The notes under the pieces were generated by a model, which was not told where the DNA came from, searched no databases, and was given only the letters and a program-made list of their open reading frames with translations. Below are positions 1-6,423 of a stretch of DNA of 6,474 nt, one piece after another (positions within the stretch are counted from its first letter, which is position 1; every line of letters starts with the position of its first letter). The position numbers were made by a program, and so were the translations under genes. Origin of the DNA: an uncultured Amaricoccus sp. (lineage in GTDB: Bacteria > Pseudomonadota > Alphaproteobacteria > Rhodobacterales > Rhodobacteraceae); contig NZ_CALLYO010000100.1 of the NCBI RefSeq assembly GCF_937858865.1, positions 1 to 6,474 of the forward strand. The letters are read 5' to 3'.

Positions 1-636
1 GGCGTCCGGCGCATCCTTGCCGCCGGCGCGCTGCCGGTGGTGCTCGGCGGCGACCATTCGGTCAACATCCCCTGCGTCAACGCCTTCGCCGAGGACTGCG
101 CCGCCAAGGGCCCGATCCACATCGTGCAGCTCGACGCGCACCTCGACTTCGTCGATGAGCGCCACGGCGTGCGCTACGGCCACGGCAACCCGATGCGCCG
201 GGCCGCGGAGAAGCCCTACGTCACCGGGCTGACCCAGCTCGGCATCCGCAACGTGTCCTCGACGGCGAAGGAGGGCTACGAGGCCGCGCGGTCGATGGGG
301 TCTGACATCCTCTCGGTCCGGCAGATCCGCAAGCTCGGCATCGAGGGTGTGCTCGCGCGCATCCCCGAAGGCGCGCGCTACTACGTGACGATCGACATCG
401 ACGGCTTCGACCCGTCGATCGCGCCGGGCACCGGCACGCCGAGCCACGGCGGCTTCATCTACTACGAGGGGCTCGAGATCCTCGCCGGGCTCGCGGCGCG
501 GGGCACGATCGTCGGCATCGACCTCGTCGAGGTGGCGCCCGACTACGACCACACCGGCACCACGGCGATCCTCGCCGCGCAGGTCCTGATGAACCTGATC
601 GGGCGCGTGCTGCACCAGCGCGCCGTGCGGGGCTGA
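1..636 (+). CDS. Agmatinase/arginase-family ureohydrolase, 5'-truncated by window edge
   Basis: Binuclear-manganese (less often nickel) hydrolase that would split a guanidino compound into urea and an amine in the cytoplasm. The reading frame is open from base 1, giving 211 residues. Family members are usually about 300-350 residues, so roughly 100 N-terminal residues lie outside the window. Numbered from base 1, the metal-binding signatures are all present: GGDHS (16-20, His19), DAHLD (45-49, Asp45/His47/Asp49) and TIDIDGFDPS (131-140, Asp132/Asp134). The conserved late acidic residue is Glu177 in DLVEVAP. The enzyme therefore looks catalytically intact. The stop is 4 nt before the next start, so it belongs to the operon. 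The family is secure but the substrate is not: agmatine, guanidinobutyrate, guanidinopropionate or another guanidine are all possible, and the missing N-terminus would help decide. No polyamine genes are seen nearby. Confidence 0.9.
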   Translation, partial: GVRRILAAGALPVVLGGDHSVNIPCVNAFAEDCAAKGPIHIVQLDAHLDFVDERHGVRYGHGNPMRRAAEKPYVTGLTQLGIRNVSSTAKEGYEAARSMGSDILSVRQIRKLGIEGVLARIPEGARYYVTIDIDGFDPSIAPGTGTPSHGGFIYYEGLEILAGLAARGTIVGIDLVEVAPDYDHTGTTAILAAQVLMNLIGRVLHQRAVRG

Positions 637-640
637 GCAA

Positions 641-1417
641 ATGGGGTCGATCCGCTACGACTTCACCGGCGAGCGGGTGCTCGTCACCGGCGCCAGCCGC
701 GGGATCGGGCGGGCGGTCGCCGAGGGCTACGCGAAGGCGGGGGCCGAGATCTTCCTGCTGGCGACCGGCCCGGCCGTCGCCGAGGCAGCGCGGGAGATCG
801 CCGCGGCCACCGGCGCCACCTGCCACCCGATCGAGTGCGACATCACCGACGCGGCCGCCGTCGCCGCGGCGATGGACAAGATCGGGCGCCTCGACGTGCT
901 GGTGAACAACGCCGGGCTCGAGCGGATCACGCCGATCGCCGACCCGGAGGCCGAGGCGGCCTTCCGGCGGATCATCGAGATCAACGTGATCGGCACCTAT
1001 CTCGTCACGCGCCACGCGGTGGCGCGGATGGGCGAGGGAGGCCGGATCATCCTGACCGCCTCGATCTGGAGCCGCACCGCGGTGCCGGAGTTCTCGGCCT
1101 ATGTCGCGAGCAAGCACGCGAACCTCGGGTTCATGCGCAGCATGGCGCACGAGCTCGCGCCGCGGGGCATCCGCGTGAACGCGGTCTGCCCGGGATGGGT
1201 GCGCACCGAGGCGGCGATGCTGTCGCTCGCTAACATGGCGCGCCGCTCCGGCCGACCGGAGCAGGCGCTGCTCGACGAGATCGTCGCCGCCCAGGTGCTC
1301 CCCGGCCTGCTCGAGCCCGAGGACATGGCGTCGCTCTACCTGTTCCTCGCCTCGGATGGTGCACGGGACGTCACGGGTCAGGCCTATATGCTCGACCGCG
1401 GCGAGGTGATGGCATGA
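641..1417 (+). CDS. SDR family NAD(P)-dependent oxidoreductase (first of a pair)
   Basis: Classical short-chain dehydrogenase of 258 residues, a normal family length, oxidising or reducing an alcohol/carbonyl group in the cytoplasm. Seen: Gly-rich nucleotide motif TGASRGIG (16-23), CDITD (66-70; Asp67 is the usual adenine contact), NNAG (89-92), and the catalytic tetrad Asn115, Ser141, Tyr154 and Lys158 (YVASK 154-158), followed by PGWVRTE (184-190). The end of the second beta strand reads LLATG (39-43) with no Asp. It resembles the NADP-dependent FabG, so NADP(H) is more likely than NAD(H) (inference). The usual C-terminal DGG is replaced by DRG. The ATG at 641 follows the ureohydrolase stop by 4 nt, with a weak GGGG (629-632) as possible ribosome site. 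The gene overlaps the next one by 4 nt. The substrate cannot be read from sequence. Confidence 0.93.
   Translation: MGSIRYDFTGERVLVTGASRGIGRAVAEGYAKAGAEIFLLATGPAVAEAAREIAAATGATCHPIECDITDAAAVAAAMDKIGRLDVLVNNAGLERITPIADPEAEAAFRRIIEINVIGTYLVTRHAVARMGEGGRIILTASIWSRTAVPEFSAYVASKHANLGFMRSMAHELAPRGIRVNAVCPGWVRTEAAMLSLANMARRSGRPEQALLDEIVAAQVLPGLLEPEDMASLYLFLASDGARDVTGQAYMLDRGEVMA
1403..1410 (+). promoter_or_regulatory. Ribosome binding site for the second SDR
   Basis: GAGGTGAT inside the last codons of the first SDR gene is a near-perfect match to the anti-Shine-Dalgarno sequence. It ends 3 nt before the ATG at 1414. It supports that start and suggests that translation of the second SDR does not depend wholly on coupling through the ATGA overlap. 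Confidence 0.7.
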
Positions 1418-2148
1418 CGGCGCTCGACGGCAGCCGCGTCCTCGTCACCGGCGCCTATCGCGGCATCGGCGCCGCCTGCGCGCGGGCCTTCGCCGCGGCG
1501 GGCGCCAGCGTCGCCTGCGCCGACATACGGCAGCCCGATGCGACGCTCGCGTCGCTCGCCGGCGGCACCGGACACGTCGCGCTGGTCTCGGACGTCGCCG
1601 ACGAACGGTCGGTGACGGCGATGTTCGCGGAGGTCGAGCGTCGCTTCGGCGGGCTCGACGTCCTGGTGCATTGCGCCGGCGTGATCCACGAGGCGCCGCT
1701 GCTCGAGACTGACGTCGCGGCGTTCGACCGGGTGATCGGCATCAACCTGCGCGGCAGCTTCCTCGTCGGCAAGGCGGCGATCGCGCTGATGCAGGGACGG
1801 GGCGGCCGGGTGATCCTCACCGCGTCCGACCTCGCCTATTCCGGGCGCGAGACCTTCTCGCCCTACGTCGCGTCGAAGCACGGGGTGCTGGGCCTCACGC
1901 GCTCCTGGGCGAAGGAGTTCGCGCCGGGCATCCTCGTCAACGCGCTCTGCCCGGGACCGATCGACACCGAGATGCTTGGCGCCGCCGAGATGAGCGAGGA
2001 ATGGCGGGCGCGCGAGCTCGACATCCCGCTCGCACGGTTCGGGCAGCCCGAGGAGATCGCCGCGATGGCGGTGTTCCTCGCCGGTCCGGGCGGCAGCTTC
2101 GTCACCGGGCAGGGCATCGGCGTCAACGGCGGGAGCGTCATGCCATGA
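1414..2148 (+). CDS. SDR family NAD-dependent oxidoreductase (second of a pair)
   Basis: Classical short-chain dehydrogenase of 244 residues. Seen: TGAYRGIG (12-19), Asp37 at the end of the second beta strand (CADIR 35-39), SDVAD (59-63), HCAG in place of the usual NNAG (86-89), and the tetrad Asn111, Ser138, Tyr151 and Lys155 (YVASK 151-155). PGPIDTE (180-186) and a typical VNGG C-terminus follow. Asp37 is the classical marker of NAD preference, unlike the upstream SDR. The pair is clearly homologous but diverged well beyond a recent duplication, so the two probably act on different substrates or at different steps, or form a redox pair with different cofactors (inference). It overlaps the upstream gene (ATGA at 1414) and the downstream gene (ATGA at 2145), so translation is coupled on both sides. 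Confidence 0.93.
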   Translation: MTALDGSRVLVTGAYRGIGAACARAFAAAGASVACADIRQPDATLASLAGGTGHVALVSDVADERSVTAMFAEVERRFGGLDVLVHCAGVIHEAPLLETDVAAFDRVIGINLRGSFLVGKAAIALMQGRGGRVILTASDLAYSGRETFSPYVASKHGVLGLTRSWAKEFAPGILVNALCPGPIDTEMLGAAEMSEEWRARELDIPLARFGQPEEIAAMAVFLAGPGGSFVTGQGIGVNGGSVMP

Positions 2149-3035
2149 TCCGCAATCCGGTCCCCTGGCCGAACGGCGCCCGCTGCGCCGCCTGCGTCAC
2201 CTTCGACATGGACGCCGACAGCCTGATCCACATCGGCCATCCCAAGGACGGCCACAGCCGCGTCTCGGCGATTTCCATGCTGCGCTACGGCCCCGAGGTC
2301 GCGGTGCCACGCATCGTCGACAGCTACGCCGCGCTCGGCATCCGCCAGACCTTCTTCATCCCGGCCTGGTGCATCGAGCAGTATCCGGCCGCCGTGGACG
2401 CGATCCTCGCCGGCGGTCACGAGATCGCCCACCACGGCTTCCTGCACGAGCATCCGCGCGAACTGTCCGACGACGAGGAGGCGCACTGGCTCGACCGCGG
2501 CATCGAGATGATCGTGCGCGCGACCGGGCAGCGGCCGCGCGGCTGGCGGGCGCCGCTCTACAACTTCTCGCATCGTTCGGCGGAACTGCTGGTGTCGCGC
2601 GGGTTCCGCTACGACGCCTCGCTGATGGGCGACGACCAGCCCTACCTGCTCGAGGCCACCGGCGGGCGGCTCGTCGAGCTGCCCTCGCACTGGGGGCTCG
2701 ACGACTGGCCGCAGTACGTCCAGTCGATCGACCTCGACTACATGATGCCGATCCGCGCCCCCGAGCAGGGCTTCGAGGCGTTCCGCCAGGAGTTCGAGGC
2801 CGCCTACGCATTCGGCGGGCTCTGGGTGCCGGTCGTGCACCCCTTCGCCACCGGCCGCCTGGCGCGCTGGCGGGTCTGGCACGCCTTCCTCGAGTCGGTG
2901 GCGGCGCGCGGCGACGTCTGGTTCGCGCCGATGGAGGAGATCGCGGCCCATGTCGAGGGGCTCGTCGCCTCCGGCCGCTACAGTCCGCGCGTCGATCGAC
3001 TGCCCTACTACGGATCCCCGATCAGCGTCGGCTGA
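2145..3035 (+). CDS. Polysaccharide deacetylase (CE4)-like hydrolase, HP0310/PgdA or cyclic-imidase type
   Basis: Metal-dependent hydrolase of the NodB/CE4 fold, 296 residues, with no signal peptide, so cytoplasmic. Seen: TFDMDAD (19-25) as the first metal/catalytic motif (Asp21, Asp23), the metal pair His97 and His101 in HHGFLH (96-101), RAPLY (135-139), SLMGDD (159-164), LPSHWGLDDWP (179-189), and the late HP motif with His232. From memory, length and motif order follow Helicobacter pylori HP0310 (PgdA-like) throughout, including its SLMHND and WYLDDLP segments. That subgroup also contains bacterial cyclic imide hydrolases. A cytoplasmic location beside a permease and a ureohydrolase favours hydrolysis of a small amide, imide or N-acyl compound over cell-wall deacetylation (inference). 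The frame is open upstream to 2001, but the ATG at 2145 is chosen because it makes an ATGA overlap with the SDR stop and has GGGAG at 2131-2135. The PuuE-type allantoinase is a related alternative but fits less well. Confidence 0.88.
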   Translation: MIRNPVPWPNGARCAACVTFDMDADSLIHIGHPKDGHSRVSAISMLRYGPEVAVPRIVDSYAALGIRQTFFIPAWCIEQYPAAVDAILAGGHEIAHHGFLHEHPRELSDDEEAHWLDRGIEMIVRATGQRPRGWRAPLYNFSHRSAELLVSRGFRYDASLMGDDQPYLLEATGGRLVELPSHWGLDDWPQYVQSIDLDYMMPIRAPEQGFEAFRQEFEAAYAFGGLWVPVVHPFATGRLARWRVWHAFLESVAARGDVWFAPMEEIAAHVEGLVASGRYSPRVDRLPYYGSPISVG

Positions 3036-3036
3036 A

Positions 3037-3063
3037 CGGGCGAAGGCAACCGGCTTCGGCCCG
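3037..3063 (+). promoter_or_regulatory. Intercistronic GC-rich hairpin
   Basis: Bases 3037-3045 (CGGGCGAAG) pair with 3054-3063 (CTTCGGCCCG), giving nine base pairs with one bulged G (3059) around an 8-nt loop. It begins 1 nt after the stop of the CE4-like gene and fills over half of the only sizeable gap in the operon. No T-tract follows, so it is not a standard intrinsic terminator. It could stop 3' exonucleases or mark an mRNA processing point that separates enzyme genes from transport genes (inference). Confidence 0.5.
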
Positions 3064-3068
3064 ACAAC

Positions 3069-3075
3069 AAGGGAG
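3069..3075 (+). promoter_or_regulatory. Ribosome binding site for the 54-residue membrane protein
   Basis: AAGGGAG lies 8 nt upstream of the ATG at 3084. It is one of the clearer purine-rich sites in the window and supports translation of the small gene. It directly follows the hairpin at 3037-3063, so the two could interact in control of initiation. Confidence 0.6.
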
Positions 3076-3083
3076 CGTGCAGC

Positions 3084-3248
3084 ATGGAAGACCCGGCCTG
3101 GGAACGCGAGCTCGAACGGCGTATTCGCGTCTACGAACAGATGGAGGCCACCGGCGACTGGTCGGGGCGGCTCGGCTCGATCGACTATTTCGCGATGGCC
3201 GCGCTGACGGTCGTCTTCACCCTCGGCCCCTGGATCTGGGTGCACTGA
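3084..3248 (+). CDS. Small single-pass membrane protein (54 aa), possible permease partner
   Basis: I do not recognise a named family. The product starts MEDPAWEREL and ends TLGPWIWVH. Residues 6-26 are charged and helix-prone, with Arg at 8, 12, 13 and 15 and Glu at 7, 9, 11, 18 and 21. Residues 34-53 form one hydrophobic helix ending in a Trp-rich edge (Trp50, Trp52). By the positive-inside rule the N-terminus should be cytoplasmic. Evidence that it is real: a good ribosome site, about 87% G/C at third positions as in its neighbours, and a stop only 1 nt before the permease ATG. Small one- or two-helix proteins encoded just before transporters can be accessory subunits (for example DUF485 or DUF4212 proteins beside sodium/solute symporters). 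By analogy this may assist the NCS1 permease, but that is inference. A leader peptide acting only in coupling is the alternative. Confidence 0.75.
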   Translation: MEDPAWERELERRIRVYEQMEATGDWSGRLGSIDYFAMAALTVVFTLGPWIWVH

Positions 3249-3249
3249 C

Positions 3250-4716
3250 ATGAGCGAGAACCGCGACTACCGCCTCGCCGCCGAGCGAGGAGACGGCCCG
3301 CTGCTGCCCTCTGAGCGGCTCTGGGGCTTCTGGGAATTCACCTACGCCAACGCCGCGCTGGCGATCGCGACCTGGGCCTTCCTGATCGGCGGCGCCGTCG
3401 GCCTCTTCGTCGGGCCGAAGGAAGGCATCGCCGCCATCGTCATCGGCAACATCATCGGCGTCGTCATCACCGCGCTCGCCACCTGCGTCGCCACCGGCCG
3501 CTATGGCGTCGAGCAGTTCGTCTTCCTGCGCAGCATGTTCGGCGCCAACGGCTCCCGCCTCGTCTACGTGCTGGCGGTGGTCTTCCTCACACTCGGCTGG
3601 CTGGCCGTACTCGGGCTGATGTTCGGCCACTCGATCGACGGACTCCAGACGCTGATGGCCGGCGGCGAGGTCTCGGCGGCGCCCGCCACCGGCGGCAAAG
3701 TCATCGTCGCCGCCTGCGGCGCGATCCTCCTGACCTGGTTCATCGTCGCCAAGGGCCCGACCTCGATCAAGTTCTTCAACATGATCGTCGCGCCGGCGCT
3801 GGTCGTACTGATGGTCGTGATGATGGCGCTCATCCTGTCCAAGCACTCCTTTTCCGAGCTGATGGCAATGGGGCCGCTCGATCCGCCGTTCGACAACAAG
3901 ACCGTGAACTTCATCATCGCGATCGAGGTCAACATCGCCGCCGGCATGTCCTGGTGGCCCTATCTCGGCAACCTCGCCCGGCTGACCAAGAGCGAGCGCG
4001 TCGCCACCTGGCCGAACCTGATCGGTATCTTTGGCGCCGCCGTGCTCGGCGAAATCGTCGGCCTGCTCGCCGCGGTCGCCCTCGGCAACAGCGATCCGAC
4101 CATCTGGATGGCGCAGATCGGCGGTATCCTCGTCGGCATCGTCGCTCTGGCCTTCGTCGCCTTCGCCAACATCACCAGCATGGCGAACATCCTCTACACC
4201 TCCCTGATCGGCCTGCGTCAGGTCGGCACCGCTGGCGTCCGCGCCATCGGGTGGGAGCTGCTCTGCTTCCTCTTCTGCATCGTGCCGCTGCTGCTCGTGA
4301 TCTTCACGCCCGGCGTCTACGATGGCTTCTTCAAGTTCCTCGTCTGGACCTCGGCGCTCAACAGCGCACTGGCCGGCATCGGCATCGCCGACTACTTCGT
4401 CCTGCGCCGCCAGCGCCTGGACCTGCGCGCCCTGCATGCGCCGACCACCGACTCCGCCTACGGCTTCTGGCGCGGGTTCAACCCGATCGGGCTCTTCTCC
4501 CTGGCTGTCGGCTTCAGCGTGTACGTTTCCGTCTTCAACCCGCTGTCGCTCGCGCACGCACCGGCCTTCCTCTACTTGACGGCGTCGATCCCGTCCTGCC
4601 TAGCGGCTGGCCTTTGCCACCTCGGCCTGACGCGCGCCTTCGCGCGGAGGCTCGGCTGGGGCGCCTATCCGGCGCGCCCCGGGGGCCGGTCCGTGTCGCC
4701 CGCTACCTCGCGCTGA
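3250..4716 (+). CDS. NCS1 family permease (purine/cytosine/hydantoin-type transporter)
   Basis: Inner-membrane cation symporter of the nucleobase:cation symporter-1 family, 488 residues, a usual length, with about 12 hydrophobic segments between residues 33 and 465. Family hallmarks: ERLWGFWEF before helix 1 (22-30), GW in the third-helix region (116-117), a double Trp with following Asn (SWWPYLGN 234-241; compare the substrate-site Trp220 of Mhp1), FANITSMANILYT (305-317) resembling the CodB segment with Asn307 and Asn313, and DYFVLRRQRLDL (381-392) after helix 10. The position four residues after Trp117 is Leu121, where Mhp1 has a substrate-contacting Gln, so the ligand probably differs from hydantoin (inference). 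It starts 1 nt after the small membrane protein stop and is 12 nt from the GMC gene. Family members import cytosine, purines, allantoin, hydantoins, uracil, thiamine or pyridoxine. The substrate here is presumably the compound degraded by the neighbouring enzymes. Confidence 0.92.
   Translation: MSENRDYRLAAERGDGPLLPSERLWGFWEFTYANAALAIATWAFLIGGAVGLFVGPKEGIAAIVIGNIIGVVITALATCVATGRYGVEQFVFLRSMFGANGSRLVYVLAVVFLTLGWLAVLGLMFGHSIDGLQTLMAGGEVSAAPATGGKVIVAACGAILLTWFIVAKGPTSIKFFNMIVAPALVVLMVVMMALILSKHSFSELMAMGPLDPPFDNKTVNFIIAIEVNIAAGMSWWPYLGNLARLTKSERVATWPNLIGIFGAAVLGEIVGLLAAVALGNSDPTIWMAQIGGILVGIVALAFVAFANITSMANILYTSLIGLRQVGTAGVRAIGWELLCFLFCIVPLLLVIFTPGVYDGFFKFLVWTSALNSALAGIGIADYFVLRRQRLDLRALHAPTTDSAYGFWRGFNPIGLFSLAVGFSVYVSVFNPLSLAHAPAFLYLTASIPSCLAAGLCHLGLTRAFARRLGWGAYPARPGGRSVSPATSR
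4631..4680 (+). repeat. Two GC-rich inverted repeats in the 3' end of the permease gene
   Basis: CGCGCG-CCTT-CGCGCG (4631-4646) and GGGGCGC (4658-4664) with GCGCCCC (4674-4680) can each form a perfect short hairpin, 6 and 7 base pairs, close together just upstream of the GMC gene. They lie inside coding sequence, and such pairing arises easily at this base composition. A role in transcript stability is possible but unproven. Confidence 0.35.
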
Positions 4717-4717
4717 C

Positions 4718-4724
4718 GGAGGGG
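4718..4724 (+). promoter_or_regulatory. Ribosome binding site for the GMC oxidoreductase
   Basis: GGAGGGG in the 12-nt gap after the permease stop, ending 4 nt before the ATG at 4729. It is a strong Shine-Dalgarno match and fixes the start, which also places the FAD-binding segment at the usual distance from the N-terminus. Confidence 0.75.
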
Positions 4725-4728
4725 ACCC

Positions 4729-6423
4729 ATGACCGCGAGCTACGACTATATCATCGTCGGCGCCGGCTCGGCGGGCTGCGTGCTGGCGGCCCGCCTGACC
4801 GAGGACCCGGGAACCAGGGTGCTGGTTCTCGAGTTTGGCGGCAGCGACCGCAGCATCTTCATCCAGATGCCGACGGCGCTCTCGATCCCGATGAACGGTA
4901 CTAAGTACAACTGGCGCTACCACACCGCGCCCGAGCCCGGCCTCGACGGCCGCCGCGTCCACTGCCCGCGCGGCAAGGTGCTCGGCGGCTCGTCCTCGAT
5001 CAACGGCCTCGTCTACATGCGCGGACACGCCGGCGACTTCGACGAATGGGAGGCGCTCGGCGCCCGCGGTTGGGGCTATGGCAGCTGCCTGCCCTACTTC
5101 CGCAAGGCCGAGACCTTCGCCGGCGGCGGCGACGAGTACCGCGGCGGCGACGGCCCACTGCACGTGACGAGCGGCAACGACATGGAGAACCCGCTCTACC
5201 GCGCCTTCGTCGATGCCGGCGCCGAGGCGGGCTACGACCGGACCGACGACCCGAACGGCTTCATGCAGGAGGGCTTCGGCCCGATGCACATGACGATCAA
5301 GAACGGCGTGCGCTGGTCGACCGCGAACGCCTACCTCAAGCCCGCGATGTCGCGCCCGAACCTCGACGTCGTCACCCATGCGATGACCCGACGCGTCCTC
5401 ATCGAGAACGGTCGCGCCGTGGGCGTCGAATACGAGCGCGGCGGCAAGGTCGAGGCCGCCCGCTGCACCCGCGAGGTCGTCGTCGCCGCAGGCGCCATCG
5501 GCTCGCCGCACCTGCTGCAGCGCTCCGGCATCGGCGCCGGCGCCATGCTGCGGGCGGCGGGCGTCGAGGTGCAGCACGACCTGCCCGGCGTCGGCGAGAA
5601 CCTGCAGGACCATTCGGAGATCTACATCCAGTACGCCTGCAAGCAGCCGATCACGCTGAACGGCCGGATGGACCCGCTGAGCAAGCTCAGGATCGGCCTC
5701 GAGTGGATGCTCTTCCGCCGCGGCCTCGGCGTGACCAACCACTTCGAGTCAGGTGGCTTCATCCGCTCGGACGCCTCGGTGAAGTGGCCGGACATCCAGT
5801 TCCACTTCCTGCCCGCCGCCATGCGCTACGACGGCAAGCAGCCGCTGAAGGGCCACGGCTTCATGGTGCTGACCGGCCCGAACAAGCCGAAGAGCCGCGG
5901 CCATGTCCGCGTGCGTTCGGCCGACCCGCACCAGCACCCCGAGATCCTCTTCAACTATCTCAACCGCGAGGAGGACCGCGAGGGCTTCCGCCGTTGCGTC
6001 CGGCTGACCCGCGAGATCATCGCCCAGCCAGCGATGGACCCCTTCCGCGGCGACGAGATCGCGCCGGGAAAGGACGTGCGCAGCGACGACGAGATCGACG
6101 CCTTCGTGCGGCAGACCATGGAGAGCACCTACCACCCCTGCGGCACCTGCCGGATGGGCGAGGATGCGATGGCCGTGGTCGACAGCGAACTCCGGGTCCA
6201 CGGCCTCGACGGGCTCAGGGTCGTCGACTCGTCGGTCTTTCCGAGCGAGCCGAACGCCAACCTGAACGCCCCGACGATCATGCTGGCCGAGCGCGCCGCC
6301 GACATGATCCGCGGCCGTCCGCTCCTGCCCGCTTCGAATGCGCCCGTCGGGCTGGCCGAGGGATGGGAGGAACGGCAGCGTCCGCGCGCTCCGATCCGGT
6401 CGTGCGTGAATTCAGCCGCCTGA
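4729..6423 (+). CDS. Choline dehydrogenase (BetA)-like GMC family oxidoreductase
   Basis: FAD-dependent alcohol dehydrogenase of the glucose-methanol-choline family, 564 residues (E. coli BetA 556). Seen: the FAD motif GAGSAG (11-16) with Glu35 ending the fold, GMC signature 1 around [18 protein letters not shown] (82-99), GMC signature 2 around [15 protein letters not shown] (255-269), the catalytic His469 in [10 protein letters not shown] (468-477), and the partner Asn513 in NLNAPTIM (511-518). Long stretches match my memory of E. coli BetA, such as [33 protein letters not shown] and DPHQHP-ILFNY, so it lies close to that clade. BetA oxidises choline to betaine aldehyde at the membrane. Here, however, there is no betaine aldehyde dehydrogenase, BetI regulator or choline transporter in view, so a different alcohol substrate is plausible (inference). 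The C-terminus, after about residue 533, is an unconserved Arg/Pro/Ala-rich tail. Confidence 0.9.
   Translation: MTASYDYIIVGAGSAGCVLAARLTEDPGTRVLVLEFGGSDRSIFIQMPTALSIPMNGTKYNWRYHTAPEPGLDGRRVHCPRGKVLGGSSSINGLVYMRGHAGDFDEWEALGARGWGYGSCLPYFRKAETFAGGGDEYRGGDGPLHVTSGNDMENPLYRAFVDAGAEAGYDRTDDPNGFMQEGFGPMHMTIKNGVRWSTANAYLKPAMSRPNLDVVTHAMTRRVLIENGRAVGVEYERGGKVEAARCTREVVVAAGAIGSPHLLQRSGIGAGAMLRAAGVEVQHDLPGVGENLQDHSEIYIQYACKQPITLNGRMDPLSKLRIGLEWMLFRRGLGVTNHFESGGFIRSDASVKWPDIQFHFLPAAMRYDGKQPLKGHGFMVLTGPNKPKSRGHVRVRSADPHQHPEILFNYLNREEDREGFRRCVRLTREIIAQPAMDPFRGDEIAPGKDVRSDDEIDAFVRQTMESTYHPCGTCRMGEDAMAVVDSELRVHGLDGLRVVDSSVFPSEPNANLNAPTIMLAERAADMIRGRPLLPASNAPVGLAEGWEERQRPRAPIRSCVNSAA

Noticed and set aside
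2001..2144. N-terminal extension of the CE4-like protein to an upstream ATG
   Set aside because: The extension is Arg-rich and lies within the coding end of the second SDR. The ATGA start at 2145 matches family length and operon style.
3037..3063. Intrinsic (rho-independent) terminator
   Set aside because: The stem is strong, but it is followed by GACAACAAGG, not a T-tract, and the downstream genes are closely spaced in the same direction.
1863..3251. Minus-strand open frame of 462 codons spanning three genes
   Set aside because: It crosses the ends of several well-supported plus-strand genes and shows no domain. It is an antisense shadow of GC-rich codons.
3217..4557. Long minus-strand open frame (446 codons) opposite the permease
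   Set aside because: The product is rich in Asp, Glu, Arg and His, as expected from the antisense of hydrophobic high-GC coding sequence. It has no motifs, and the plus strand encodes a clear NCS1 permease.
4600..5742. Minus-strand open frame of 380 codons opposite the GMC gene
   Set aside because: Low-complexity Ala/Asp/Arg/His composition without motifs, while the plus strand carries full GMC signatures.
641..6423. Vitamin B6 degradation locus, because pyridoxine oxidase is a GMC enzyme, pyridoxal dehydrogenase an SDR and some B6 carriers NCS1
   Set aside because: The GMC enzyme is much closer to BetA. No pyridoxolactonase, ring-opening oxygenase or decarboxylase is present, and the ureohydrolase and CE4-like gene do not fit.
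4729..6423. Canonical betABI glycine-betaine operon
   Set aside because: No betaine aldehyde dehydrogenase, BetI regulator or BetT/ABC choline transporter lies in the window. The preceding gene is an NCS1 permease.
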